DNA from: an uncultured Pseudomonadota bacterium
GTDB taxonomy: Bacteria > Myxococcota_A > UBA796 > UBA9615
NCBI GenBank assembly: GCA_937907595.1
Contig: CALCXL010000045.1
Span: 1-10,435 of the forward strand
DNA: 10,435 bases
Direction: 5' to 3'
Under the pieces are notes generated by a model. It had not been told where the DNA came from, did not search any database, and worked only from the letters and a program-made list of their open reading frames with translations. A program made the translations under genes and the position numbers. Below are positions 1 to 7,161 of the stretch, in pieces. The stretch's first letter is position 1, and each line of letters starts with the position of its first letter.

Positions 1-444
1 GTCGGCAAGATCGCGGTGCCGGACGCCATCCTCTTCAAGCCCGGCCCCCTCAGCCCCGCCGAGTGGGACGTGATGCGCCTGCACCCCGCTGCGGGGCATC
101 GCCTGCTGGACGACCCAACCTCCCCCCTGCTGTCCATGGCCGCGACCATCGCGCTCACCCACCACGAGCGCTGGGACGGGACGGGCTACCCCCAGGGGCT
201 GGCCGGCGGAGACATCCCCCTGGCCGGCCGGATCGTCGCAGTGGCCGACGTCTTCGACGCCCTGACGACCGAGCGGCCCTACAAGGCGGCCTTCTCCGTC
301 GAGCGCAGCGTCGGGATCCTCCAGGAGTCGGCGGGGTCGCACCTGGACGCGACCCTCGTCAGGCTGTTCGTGGGTGAGCTGGACGCAGTCCTCCGCGCGA
401 AGGCGCGCCTGTTCGACGCGCACCAGGGGGACGGCCCGTGTTGA
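1..444 (+). CDS. HD-GYP domain protein, likely c-di-GMP phosphodiesterase (5'-truncated by window edge)
   Basis: The gene is open from base 1, so its start lies outside the window; 147 residues and a TGA stop are seen. HD-GYP proteins usually hydrolyse the second messenger cyclic di-GMP in the cytoplasm. The visible part starts inside the motif that follows the catalytic HD pair (VGKIAVPD) and contains His28, a HHERWDGTGYP block at residues 54-64 with the GYP signature, and the conserved run GRIVAVADVFDALTTERPYK at 76-95. The metal-binding signature therefore looks intact in what is visible, although the first His-Asp pair is off the edge. The upstream part may hold a receiver, as in RpfG, but this cannot be seen. 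The stop overlaps the next gene's start by seven bases, so it is likely the first visible gene of the signalling operon. Family is confident; activity is inferred. Confidence 0.93.
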   Translation, partial: VGKIAVPDAILFKPGPLSPAEWDVMRLHPAAGHRLLDDPTSPLLSMAATIALTHHERWDGTGYPQGLAGGDIPLAGRIVAVADVFDALTTERPYKAAFSVERSVGILQESAGSHLDATLVRLFVGELDAVLRAKARLFDAHQGDGPC

Positions 445-3068
445 ACCGCCTGCCGCACGGCTGGGTGGCCGGGCTCTCCATCCTGGTGCCCGTGGTCCTG
501 CTGGCCGCGGCGCTTCAGGGGTTGGGCGAGTCGGAGCGGCACCGCTCGGTGGGCGCGGACCTGGCGCGGATCGAGACCCTGACGTCCTGGCTGCTGGTGG
601 AGGGGCATGAGAGCGAGCGCAGCGACGAGGTGCAGCCCCGCAGCGCCGTGAGCTCGGAGTCCCCCCTGGTCGTCGAGCTCGACCAGCTCGTCTCGTCGGC
701 CAGCGGCGCCCTTCCCGGGGACGATGCGGCGCGGCTGCGGTCGGCCTGGCACCGCGATGTGCGCCCCGCCGCCCAGCCCCCGGGCGACCCGCAGGGCGCG
801 AGCACCCAGCACGGAAGCCCCGGTCTGGCCCACGAGCTGGAGCGACGCATGAACCGGCTCCACGACACCGCGGGCCGGCTGGGGGAAGCCGCCCACGGGC
901 GCGCCTCCGTCGCGGCGAGCCGCAGCGCCTGGGCGGCGGGGTTGGCCATGCTGGTCCTGGCGGCGGGCAGCCTGGGGCTGATGCGCGCGCTGGCGGACCG
1001 GAAGCGCCAGCTTCACCGCCTCGTCTCCCTCGCGGCCGGGCATCGAAGCCCATCGGCGCGGGGCGCAGGGGCGGGCGGCGGGAACGTTGATCTCAAGGAC
1101 GCCGTGGAGGAGATCGCCCAACGGCTGGACTCGACCGAGCGCGCCACCCGCAGCTTCGAGGAGCTGGGCGGCTCGCTGACGTTGACGCTGGCCCTGGACG
1201 GCACGTTGCTGGACCTGGGAGAAGGCTGGGCGACGCTGATGGGACGCCAGCCCGCGGAGCTCCGCGGGAAAAACTGGCTCGCCCTGGTGCACCCCGACGA
1301 CTACGACAGCGCCGCGGCAGCCTTCGGCAAGCTGGTGAGCGGGGCCGGGTTCCGCGCAGCGTTCCAGTGCCGCTGCGTGGCCGACGACGGGAGCCCCAGG
1401 AGCACCTCCTGGGGGGGGCTCGTGGATCGGGACGCGGGCACGGTCTACCTGCTGGGGCACGACACCAGCTCCCAGTCGGCGATCGCGGCGGCGATGGAGG
1501 CGCGGGCGCATGCGGGGTGGCAGCTGCTCGACGAGGCCCCCGCCGCCGCCTGCGTGGTGCAGGAGGGCTTCGTCGTCTACGCCAACCGGGCGCTCGCCCG
1601 GGCGGCCGGGTTCGACGACCCCGCCCCGCTGCTCGGCGCGCCCGTCTCGGCCCTGGTCGCCCCCGGCACGCCGGATCCGGCCGCCGACATGCTGCGGGTC
1701 CTGGAGGCGGGGCCCGACGGGATGGAGTTGGGGGAGCTCCCCATGCTCCGCCCCGACGGCACGCTGCTCAGCTTCTCGGTCATCGCAAAGGCGGTGAGCT
1801 TCCAGGGGTCCCCCGCCGTGATGTGCGTCGGGCAGGACGTGACGGCCCACCGCCGGCAGCGCGCCCAGACCGCCATCGCCGAGCGCATCGGCAGCGTCGG
1901 CCTGCTGGCCGCGGGCCTGGCCCACGAGGTCAACAACCCGCTGTCCTACCTGCTCGACTCGCTCCGGGTGCTGACCGAGCGCTTGGCAGACGATCCGGAC
2001 GGTGCGTTGCTGGTGGCCGACGCAGCCGACGCGTCCCAGTCGATCGCCCGCGTGGTCGCGTCGCTGGACGCCTTCGCGGGTGTGGACCACGGGAGCGAGA
2101 TGGGGCCCTGCTCCGTGGTGGAGGCCCTGCAGTCCGCCGCCGCCGCGGCGTCGGGAAGCGTCCACAACCGAGCGCAGCTCAAGCAGTCCTACGACTCGTT
2201 CCCGGCGGTGTTGGCCCCCGCTGGCGCCCTTGCCCAGCTCTTCCTGAACCTCATCGTGAACGCCGCCCAGGCGATCCCCGAGGGTGAGCGCGCATCCCAC
2301 ACCATCGCCCTGCGCTGCTCCTCCGACGGCGACCACGTGGTGGTGGAGGTCCGGGACGACGGCGTCGGCATCGACGAAGCCGACATCAGCCGCCTGTTCG
2401 ACCCCTTCTTCACCACCCGCTCCGTCGGCGAGGGCGCGGGCCTGGGGCTGGCCGTCTGCCGGGGCATCGTGGACCGCTGCGGAGGCCGGATGGAGGTCGA
2501 CAGCCTGCGGGGCTTCGGGACCACCGTGCGGGTGCTCCTGCCCTTCGCGCCGGGCGCAGAGGAGGGCTTGAGCTCCCACGACCAGGCCCCCCTCGCCGCA
2601 GTCACCCCCGCGGCGACAGCGCCTGAGCCGCCGCCCGCCGAGCCAACGCCGATCGCGATCCCCCCGTCCGAAGCGGCCGCCGACGCCAGCGCGGGCCCCC
2701 GGGTCCTCGTGGTGGACGACGACGAGCGGGTGGCCCGGGCCGTGGCTCGCTCGCTGCGGCGGCGCTACACCGTGGACGTCGTGCATTCCGCCACCTGCGC
2801 TCGCGCCTCCCTGGCTGGCGCCCGCTACGACGCCATCGTCTGTGACCTGATGATGCCGGACGGCACCGGGAACGAGCTCCATGCGTGGATGGAGGCGCAC
2901 CATCCCCGGCTGGCCGACCGCATGCTGCTGGTCACCGGCGGCGCGCTCACCCCGGAGACCCGGCGCTTCCTGGCGCGCGGGGTGGTGCCCTGCCTGCTCA
3001 AGCCCATCGACCCCGAGCAGCTTCACGGCGCGCTCGACACCCTGCTCGCGGGGCCCAGCCATGCCTGA
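438..3068 (+). CDS. Membrane-bound hybrid sensor histidine kinase (PAS-like, HisKA, HATPase, receiver)
   Basis: This 876-residue hybrid kinase should autophosphorylate on His and pass phosphate to its own receiver or to partner proteins. Two hydrophobic segments (about residues 10-27 and 165-184) bracket a roughly 135-residue loop, probably periplasmic. Two PAS-like regions follow (about 245-345 and 360-470). The HisKA H-box is GLAHEVNNPL, with His496. The ATPase has N-box Asn604/Asn608, the G1 box DDGVGI (640-645), the F-box FDPFFTT (654-660) and the G2 box GAGLGL (666-671). A Pro/Ala-rich linker (about 720-752) leads to a receiver with acidic pocket Asp760/761, phosphoacceptor Asp803, Thr833 and Lys855. 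All catalytic residues appear present. The GTG start at 438 is chosen because AGGGGG (425-430) sits seven bases upstream. It overlaps the HD-GYP gene by seven bases and the next gene by eight. The ligand is unknown. Confidence 0.95.
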   Translation: MLNRLPHGWVAGLSILVPVVLLAAALQGLGESERHRSVGADLARIETLTSWLLVEGHESERSDEVQPRSAVSSESPLVVELDQLVSSASGALPGDDAARLRSAWHRDVRPAAQPPGDPQGASTQHGSPGLAHELERRMNRLHDTAGRLGEAAHGRASVAASRSAWAAGLAMLVLAAGSLGLMRALADRKRQLHRLVSLAAGHRSPSARGAGAGGGNVDLKDAVEEIAQRLDSTERATRSFEELGGSLTLTLALDGTLLDLGEGWATLMGRQPAELRGKNWLALVHPDDYDSAAAAFGKLVSGAGFRAAFQCRCVADDGSPRSTSWGGLVDRDAGTVYLLGHDTSSQSAIAAAMEARAHAGWQLLDEAPAAACVVQEGFVVYANRALARAAGFDDPAPLLGAPVSALVAPGTPDPAADMLRVLEAGPDGMELGELPMLRPDGTLLSFSVIAKAVSFQGSPAVMCVGQDVTAHRRQRAQTAIAERIGSVGLLAAGLAHEVNNPLSYLLDSLRVLTERLADDPDGALLVADAADASQSIARVVASLDAFAGVDHGSEMGPCSVVEALQSAAAAASGSVHNRAQLKQSYDSFPAVLAPAGALAQLFLNLIVNAAQAIPEGERASHTIALRCSSDGDHVVVEVRDDGVGIDEADISRLFDPFFTTRSVGEGAGLGLAVCRGIVDRCGGRMEVDSLRGFGTTVRVLLPFAPGAEEGLSSHDQAPLAAVTPAATAPEPPPAEPTPIAIPPSEAAADASAGPRVLVVDDDERVARAVARSLRRRYTVDVVHSATCARASLAGARYDAIVCDLMMPDGTGNELHAWMEAHHPRLADRMLLVTGGALTPETRRFLARGVVPCLLKPIDPEQLHGALDTLLAGPSHA

Positions 3069-3663
3069 GAAGCCGCTCACCCGGCCCACCGGCCTGACCA
3101 CCACCCAGGCCGCCGACCTCTGCGGCGTCGATCGCCGGACCATGCTCCGCTACGTGCAGGACGGGCGGGTCCCCAGCTTTCGCACCGCCGGGGGCCACTT
3201 CCGCATCCGGCCCGAGGACCTGTCCGCGCTGCTCGACGAGCTGGGCATCCCCGCCACCGAGTCCCTGGGCGCCGGGCCGCCGCGCATCGCCGTGCTCGAC
3301 GACGACCAGAACCACGCGCGGGCCCTGCGGCGGCGGATCGCCCTCACCCGCCCCGACGCGGAGATCCGCCTCGCCCACGACGGCTTCAGCGGCGGCCTGC
3401 TCGTCGCCGACTGGGTGCCTGATCTGCTGTTCCTGGACCTGGTGATGCCCGGCCTGGACGGCTTCGAGGTCTGCCGCCGGATCCGCGCCTCCCGCCGCCT
3501 CAACGGCGTCCTGATCATCGTGCAGAGCGGCATCGTCGACGGCGCGGTCCGGGAGCGCCTGCTCCACCTGGGCGCCGATCTGGTCCTGGCCAAGCCCCTG
3601 CCACCGGGTCAGGTCGAAGACGTGGTGGGGCACCTGTTGCTGCGAGAGACACCGACGCGCTGA
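3061..3663 (+). CDS. Response regulator with N-terminal excisionase/MerR-type HTH and C-terminal receiver
   Basis: The 200-residue protein has a small DNA-binding domain at about residues 12-54 (TTTQAADLCGVDRRTMLRYV, then SFRTAGGHFRI). This pattern is typical of excisionase-family or MerR-like winged helices. A receiver domain follows at about 75-195, with acidic residues Asp80-82, phosphoacceptor Asp126 (LFLDLVMP), Ser156 and Lys178 before Pro179. The order is the reverse of a standard response regulator, where the receiver comes first. It probably takes phosphate from the upstream hybrid kinase or a relay partner and changes DNA binding; targets are unknown. The ATG at 3061 is preferred over an in-frame start at 2881, which would lie inside the kinase receiver, because the eight-base overlap ATGCCTGA is a typical coupled junction and the HTH begins right after it. 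Domain assignment is confident; regulatory role is inferred. Confidence 0.92.
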   Translation: MPEKPLTRPTGLTTTQAADLCGVDRRTMLRYVQDGRVPSFRTAGGHFRIRPEDLSALLDELGIPATESLGAGPPRIAVLDDDQNHARALRRRIALTRPDAEIRLAHDGFSGGLLVADWVPDLLFLDLVMPGLDGFEVCRRIRASRRLNGVLIIVQSGIVDGAVRERLLHLGADLVLAKPLPPGQVEDVVGHLLLRETPTR

Positions 3664-3697
3664 GGCGCGGACCGACACACCGGCGCCCCGTGCGCCT

Positions 3698-3705
3698 GGG
3701 GGGAG
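3698..3705 (+). promoter_or_regulatory. Ribosome binding site choosing the 3713 start
   Basis: A G-rich Shine-Dalgarno sequence, GGGGGGAG, lies seven bases before the ATG at 3713 but directly abuts another ATG at 3706 in a different frame. The spacing favours translation of the small phosphoacceptor-like protein from 3713. It argues against reading the receiver-HDOD frame from 3706. Confidence 0.55.
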
Positions 3706-3712
3706 ATGAGCG

Positions 3713-4048
3713 ATGACGAAGCACCTGATGGACGGGATCACGACCTGCCGCGGAGCGCAGGATCCGCAGGGGGGATGCAGCCCGGTGTCCGCGTGGCTGC
3801 GCCAACTCAACCACGACCTGGCCAGCCCGCTGGCCAGCTTTCGCCTGGAGCTGTCGAGCCTGCGGCAGATGACGAGCGCGGCCGCCGAGCCGGTCAGCGC
3901 AGGGAAGACCGACGGCGTGGCCGGCTACCTGGCGGAGGTCCTGGACATCGTCGAGAACCTGGAGGGCGCGCTGGAGACGGCCACCACCCTCACCCGCGAG
4001 TCCCGCGAGCTCGTGGCGGAGCTGACCCCCGCGGCAGGCCAGCGGTGA
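3713..4048 (+). CDS. Small orphan HisKA-like (DHp) protein without an ATPase domain
   Basis: This 111-residue protein has a possible H-box, LNHDLASPL, at residues 32-40. It matches the histidine-kinase pattern His-(Glu/Asp)-x-x-x-Pro-Leu, with His34 and Pro39. Two long helices are predicted by eye, about 27-55 and 69-104, joined by a short loop, which is the layout of a DHp dimerisation and phosphoacceptor hairpin. There is no N-box, G-box or any ATPase domain, and the gene ends at a proper TGA overlapping the next GTG. It may be a phosphotransfer intermediate (a DHp used like Spo0B or ChpT), a dimerisation partner of the neighbouring kinase, or a decoy phosphatase. The first 25 residues, with two cysteines, look unstructured. 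That the gene is real rests on the upstream ribosome site, the GTGA junction and the motif; the function is inference and is not an assigned family. Confidence 0.75.
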   Translation: MTKHLMDGITTCRGAQDPQGGCSPVSAWLRQLNHDLASPLASFRLELSSLRQMTSAAAEPVSAGKTDGVAGYLAEVLDIVENLEGALETATTLTRESRELVAELTPAAGQR

Positions 4049-5262
4049 CGGGGCGCGCCCGGGTGGTGGTCCTCGACGACGACGTACACTTCGGCGCGTC
4101 CGTGGTGCGGATGCTCGGGCGCTTCGGCTACGACGCCCACCTGGTGGACGACATCGACGTCTGCCTGGACCACATCGAGCGCAACGTCCCCGCGCTGTTG
4201 CTGACCGACCTGGCGCTCATCGGAGGCAGCGCACACGACGTGGTCAAGACCGTGCGCCGACGGCAGCCGGACCTGCCGATCATCGCCATGAGCGGCGGCG
4301 GGGGCGTGGCCGACGTCGTGCACTTGTTCCGGGCCGGGGTCTGCGACTACCTGATCAAGCCCTTCGACGCCGAGGAGCTGCGTCGCACCATGCTGCGTTC
4401 GCTGGGAGCGGCCACGGAGCTGGGGCCCGCGCCGCAGGCGGCCCCGGCGCCCCGGGACCTGCCCCTCCTGCTCGATCGCCTCCGGCACGGTCGGGTGCCC
4501 TCGCCCCCGGCGGGCGTGGCGGAGCTGCTGGACCTGCGCCACAGCACCAACGCGTCGACCGCGCAGGTCAGCGCGGCGGTCGGCCGGGACGCGGCGCTGG
4601 CGGCGGGGGTGCTGCGGCTGGCGAACCGCGCGAACATGCTGGCGGCGAAGCCGGCGGCGTCGGTGCAGGAGGCCTGCAGCCGGCTCGGGAGCCGCCGGGT
4701 CCTCGACCTCTCCCAGCAGCTCCTGCTCGAGGGCTTTGTGCCGGTGCAGGCGCAGGGCTTGGGGGACGCGGCGCGGGCGGCCTGGGCCCACACCCTGCGC
4801 GCGGCCGAGCTGGCCCGCGCCGCCGCCCTCGAAGGGGGAGCGGTCGACCCGGAGGACGCGTTCCTGGCGACGCTGCTGCACAACCTGGGCGAGCTGGTAC
4901 TGCTCGCGGTGGCGGCCGAGCTGGGATCGGAGGGCGTGCCCACCGATCTCCTCCTCGAGGCGCTGATCGAACAGTGTCCGGGCGACCACGAGGCGGCGGG
5001 GGAGATTGCGGCCCGCGCCTGGGGCCTCCCCCGAGAGCTCGCGGCCATCATCACCCGCCACCACCAGGACCCCAGCCGGATCCGCGCCCCCATGCGCGCG
5101 GCGGTGGTGTTTGGAGCCGAGGGCGCCCGCGGGCTCGGCCTGGTCTACTTCGGCAACCAGGGGACGGACCGCGACGAGGCCGTGAGCACTGCGCGCGTCG
5201 TGGGCGAGCGGATCGGGCTGGACCGGCCGACGGTCGATCGGTGGCTGGAGGCGGAGGGCTGA
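4045..5262 (+). CDS. Receiver-HDOD domain signalling protein
   Basis: The 405-residue protein begins with a receiver (about residues 5-120; acidic Asp11-13, phosphoacceptor Asp55 in LLLTDLAL, Ser83, Lys105-Pro106). After a Pro/Ala linker comes an HDOD domain at about 140-345. HDOD hallmarks include an RLANRAN-like helix at 191-197, the block TLLHNLGELVL (276-286), where HD-type hydrolases have His-Asp, and ITRHHQDPS near 336. HDOD proteins are relatives of HD hydrolases that usually lack the metal-binding set and act through protein contacts in signalling. The GTG at 4045 overlaps the preceding stop as GTGA, and the receiver starts right there. An in-frame ATG at 3706 would add 113 low-complexity Arg/Gly/Pro residues read in the wrong frame through the previous gene, so it is rejected. 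This is the last gene of the operon; its likely phosphodonor is the upstream relay. Confidence 0.93.
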   Translation: MTGRARVVVLDDDVHFGASVVRMLGRFGYDAHLVDDIDVCLDHIERNVPALLLTDLALIGGSAHDVVKTVRRRQPDLPIIAMSGGGGVADVVHLFRAGVCDYLIKPFDAEELRRTMLRSLGAATELGPAPQAAPAPRDLPLLLDRLRHGRVPSPPAGVAELLDLRHSTNASTAQVSAAVGRDAALAAGVLRLANRANMLAAKPAASVQEACSRLGSRRVLDLSQQLLLEGFVPVQAQGLGDAARAAWAHTLRAAELARAAALEGGAVDPEDAFLATLLHNLGELVLLAVAAELGSEGVPTDLLLEALIEQCPGDHEAAGEIAARAWGLPRELAAIITRHHQDPSRIRAPMRAAVVFGAEGARGLGLVYFGNQGTDRDEAVSTARVVGERIGLDRPTVDRWLEAEG

Positions 5263-5273
5263 GGATCGCGCTT

Positions 5274-5310
5274 GGGGCGGGCTGGACCGACCCCACGAGG
5301 GGGCGCCCCC
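5274..5310. terminator. Possible hairpins between convergent genes (no U-tract)
   Basis: The 51-base gap between two convergent genes contains two GC-rich inverted repeats. One pairs GGGGCGG (5274-5280) with 5287-5294, leaving one bulged base and a six-base loop. The other is the perfect palindrome GGGGGCGCCCCC (5299-5310). Position suggests transcription termination in either direction, but no T-run follows on either strand, so this is not a canonical intrinsic terminator. GC-rich DNA produces such repeats by chance. Confidence 0.3.
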
Positions 5311-5313
5311 GGC

Positions 5314-6912
5314 TCAGCTCCCCTCGGCTTCCAGGGCGGCGTGGATGGCGTTCAGGAGCTCCGCAGCCGCGACGGCCTTGGAGAGCAGCCGCACGTCCGG
5401 CGGCAACCGGCCCCCCGGGTCGGCGTGCGAGGGATCCAGCCCCGTCGACATCACGACCGGGCAGTCCACCCCCAAAGCGCGGAGCCCCAGGATCAGGTCC
5501 AGCCCCGAGCCGTCGGGCAGGACGCAGTCGGTGAGGATCAAGTCGGGGCGCAGGGTCAACGCGGAGTCCAGCGCCCCCGCCGCGGTGCCCTCGCACCGGA
5601 CGTCGTAGCCGGAGGCCCGCAGCATGCGTGCGCAGGCCCGAGCGACCCCGCCGTCGTCCTCCACGAGCAGGATCGACTCCCCTTCCCCCCGCGCTGCGAC
5701 GGCCTCGGGGGGGACCGCGCTCACCGGGCCCTCGCTGATCGGCAGCCAGAGGCTGATCGTCGACCCGACCCCCACGTCGCTCTCCACGGCCGCCGTGCCG
5801 CCCGCCCCCTGCACGATGGACCAGACGTTGGCCAGGCCCAGCCCCGTGCCCACGCCGGCGCCACGGGTGGTGAACAGTGGCTCGAAGGCCCGCCTGCGCA
5901 CCTGTTCGCTCATGCCGCAGCCGTCGTCCACCACGTCGATGCGCAGGCAGTCGCCCTGCGTCTTCGCTTCGCCAAGGCCTGATTCCGGACGGCATCGCAC
6001 CCGAGCCGTTCGCAGCGTGATCGTCCCCCGCCCCGCCACCGCCTCCTGCGCGTTGATGACCGGGTTCATGACCGCGCGCTCCAGCTCCGACGGGTCGATG
6101 CGCACGGGGGCGGGACCGTCCTCCAGGGCCAGGATCAGGCGCACGTCCGGCGCGAGCATCCTGGACAAGAAGGGCGCGAACGCTTGAAGGACGCCGACCG
6201 CGTCCACGGTCTCCAGGCACTGCTTCGCCGGCCGCGCGAGCCCGATCAGGCGTTGCGCGAGGCGGCGACCGCGGAGGGCCGCGGACTCCACGAGGTCGAT
6301 GTCCTCCGGGCGGGCCTCGCTCGATCGCATGGACTCCGCGGCGGTGGAGAGGACGGCCAGGACGTTGTTGAGGTCGTGCGCGACCCCTGCCGCGAGCAGC
6401 CCCGCAGCCTCCATGCGCTGCGCCACCACCAGGGCGTCTCGGGCCTGCTCCAGCTGCCCCGACTCCCTGCCTTGGTGCTCCTCCCACGCCTCGAGGAGCA
6501 GGGCAGCGTCCACGCCGAGGGCCTGCACCAGCTCGGTCACCACGGTGTACCCGTCCGGTTCGCCGCGCAGCGGCACGTCCAGCTCCTCGACGAGCGCCCT
6601 CACCAGCTCCCGGTTCGCCCGAACCAGCGCCCGCTGCGGCAGCCCTGCGGCGCGCAAGGCCCGACCGGTCTCCAGCTGCCAGCTGCGGCCCTCCGAGGTG
6701 GGCGGCTCCTCGCCGACGAGGTGGCTGATGAGCAGGTGCTGGGCTTCGCGAAGGGCGGCGGCGGCGGCGGCCGGCAGACGCGCGCCTGCTCGAGCCGCCA
6801 TCCGGGCCGCCACGCGGTCGAGCAAGTCGCTCTCAGCCCCGCTCAAGTACTGGTCGATCCACTCCCACGCTGATGAGATGGGCCGATGCCCTCCCGAAAG
6901 ACTCCAAGCCAC
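5314..6912 (-). CDS. Soluble hybrid sensor histidine kinase (helical N-terminus, HisKA, HATPase, receiver)
   Basis: This 532-residue protein has no membrane segment or signal peptide. An all-helical N-terminal region (about residues 15-145) loosely recalls RsbRD-type sensor domains, but I am not sure of the family. HisKA follows, with H-box GVAHDLNNVL and His179. The ATPase has Asn283/Asn287 in NPVINAQEA (Pro where Leu is usual), G1 box DDGCGM (329-334), FEPLFTT (343-349) and GTGLGL (355-360). The C-terminal receiver has Asp419/420, phosphoacceptor Asp462, Ser489/Thr490 and Lys512, which is followed by Ala instead of the usual Pro. It should be catalytically competent. The start is GTG at 6912-6910, with a G-run a few bases upstream. 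The gene is convergent with the signalling operon and divergent from the Fnr-type gene. A perfect Fnr-type box about 95 bases upstream suggests redox-linked control. Confidence 0.93.
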   Translation of the reverse strand: MAWSLSGGHRPISSAWEWIDQYLSGAESDLLDRVAARMAARAGARLPAAAAAALREAQHLLISHLVGEEPPTSEGRSWQLETGRALRAAGLPQRALVRANRELVRALVEELDVPLRGEPDGYTVVTELVQALGVDAALLLEAWEEHQGRESGQLEQARDALVVAQRMEAAGLLAAGVAHDLNNVLAVLSTAAESMRSSEARPEDIDLVESAALRGRRLAQRLIGLARPAKQCLETVDAVGVLQAFAPFLSRMLAPDVRLILALEDGPAPVRIDPSELERAVMNPVINAQEAVAGRGTITLRTARVRCRPESGLGEAKTQGDCLRIDVVDDGCGMSEQVRRRAFEPLFTTRGAGVGTGLGLANVWSIVQGAGGTAAVESDVGVGSTISLWLPISEGPVSAVPPEAVAARGEGESILLVEDDGGVARACARMLRASGYDVRCEGTAAGALDSALTLRPDLILTDCVLPDGSGLDLILGLRALGVDCPVVMSTGLDPSHADPGGRLPPDVRLLSKAVAAAELLNAIHAALEAEGS

Positions 6913-7000
6913 GCGGCCCCCCCGACCCGATCAACCGGCGCGGGGCATCCTCCCAGGAGGACACGAGCGCAACAACGGGCGGCGTCATGCCTTCCGTTGG

Positions 7001-7014
7001 TTGATCGCGATCAA
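7001..7014. promoter_or_regulatory. Perfect Fnr-type box, nearest to the divergent kinase
   Basis: TTGATCGCGATCAA is a perfect 14-bp palindrome and matches the FNR consensus TTGAT-N4-ATCAA in all ten defined bases. Its centre lies about 95 bases upstream of the minus-strand kinase start. If it works as a class II activator site (centre at -41.5), transcription would start near 6966 with a leader of about 54 bases. I see no clear -10 element there. It could equally repress, or act on the gene to the right. Confidence 0.75.
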
Positions 7015-7033
7015 GCGTAGCAGGCGCTCGGTG

Positions 7034-7053
7034 CGGGAAAAAGGCCTTTCCCG
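7034..7053. repeat. Inverted repeat CGGGAAA-N6-TTTCCCG
   Basis: Perfect 7-base arms flank a six-base spacer. The centre also contains the 10-bp palindrome AAAGGCCTTT (7040-7049). It lies between the first and second Fnr-type boxes and does not match them. It may be an operator for another regulator or a hairpin insulating the two divergent promoters; no T-run follows. Confidence 0.5.
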
Positions 7054-7097
7054 GAGGCGGGATGGGCGGCACGCACGCCCGACGCCTCGGCTCGATC

Positions 7098-7111
7098 TTG
7101 ACCGTCATCAA
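7098..7111. promoter_or_regulatory. Fnr-type box 2
   Basis: TTGACCGTCATCAA matches TTGAT-N4-ATCAA in nine of ten defined positions, with C at the fifth base, a variant common in Anr/Dnr sites. It overlaps the best -35 candidate of the regulator gene, so binding here would be expected to block RNA polymerase. Confidence 0.68.
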
Positions 7112-7125
7112 GACCGGAACACAAT
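7098..7125 (+). promoter_or_regulatory. Candidate sigma-70 promoter of the Fnr-type gene
   Basis: A -35 TTGACC (five of six, 7098-7103) and a -10 CACAAT (four of six, 7120-7125) are separated by 16 bases, giving a start near 7132. Box 2 covers the -35 and box 3 would lie just downstream of the start. This arrangement predicts autorepression, as reported for E. coli fnr. The hexamer match is by eye. Confidence 0.35.
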
Positions 7126-7147
7126 CTCTGCTGCCTGGGGGTCGCTC

Positions 7148-7161
7148 TTGACGACGATCAA
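7148..7161. promoter_or_regulatory. Fnr-type box 3
   Basis: TTGACGACGATCAA matches nine of ten defined Fnr positions, with the same T-to-C change as box 2. Its centre is exactly 50 bases from that of box 2, close to five helical turns, and 72 bases from the regulator's ATG. As a class II site it would place the transcript start near 7196, but no -10 is visible there. Confidence 0.68.

Noticed and set aside
2881..3060. Extended N-terminus for the HTH-receiver protein from ATG 2881
   Set aside because: It would overlap the conserved receiver of the hybrid kinase in another frame and adds no recognisable sequence.
279..3143. Long open frame on the minus strand (954 codons)
   Set aside because: It lies opposite the hybrid kinase and HTH-receiver genes, is rich in Arg, Gly, His and Gln with no recognisable domain, and is an effect of the high GC content on stop codons.
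3664..3712. GGCGC repeats in the 49-base gap before the DHp-like gene as a terminator
   Set aside because: Arms of about five bases, no T-run, and the flanking genes look co-transcribed.
3706..4044. Extended N-terminus for the receiver-HDOD protein from ATG 3706
   Set aside because: The extra 113 residues are Arg/Gly/Pro low complexity overlapping the small DHp-like gene. The receiver begins directly at the GTG at 4045 with a GTGA coupled junction.
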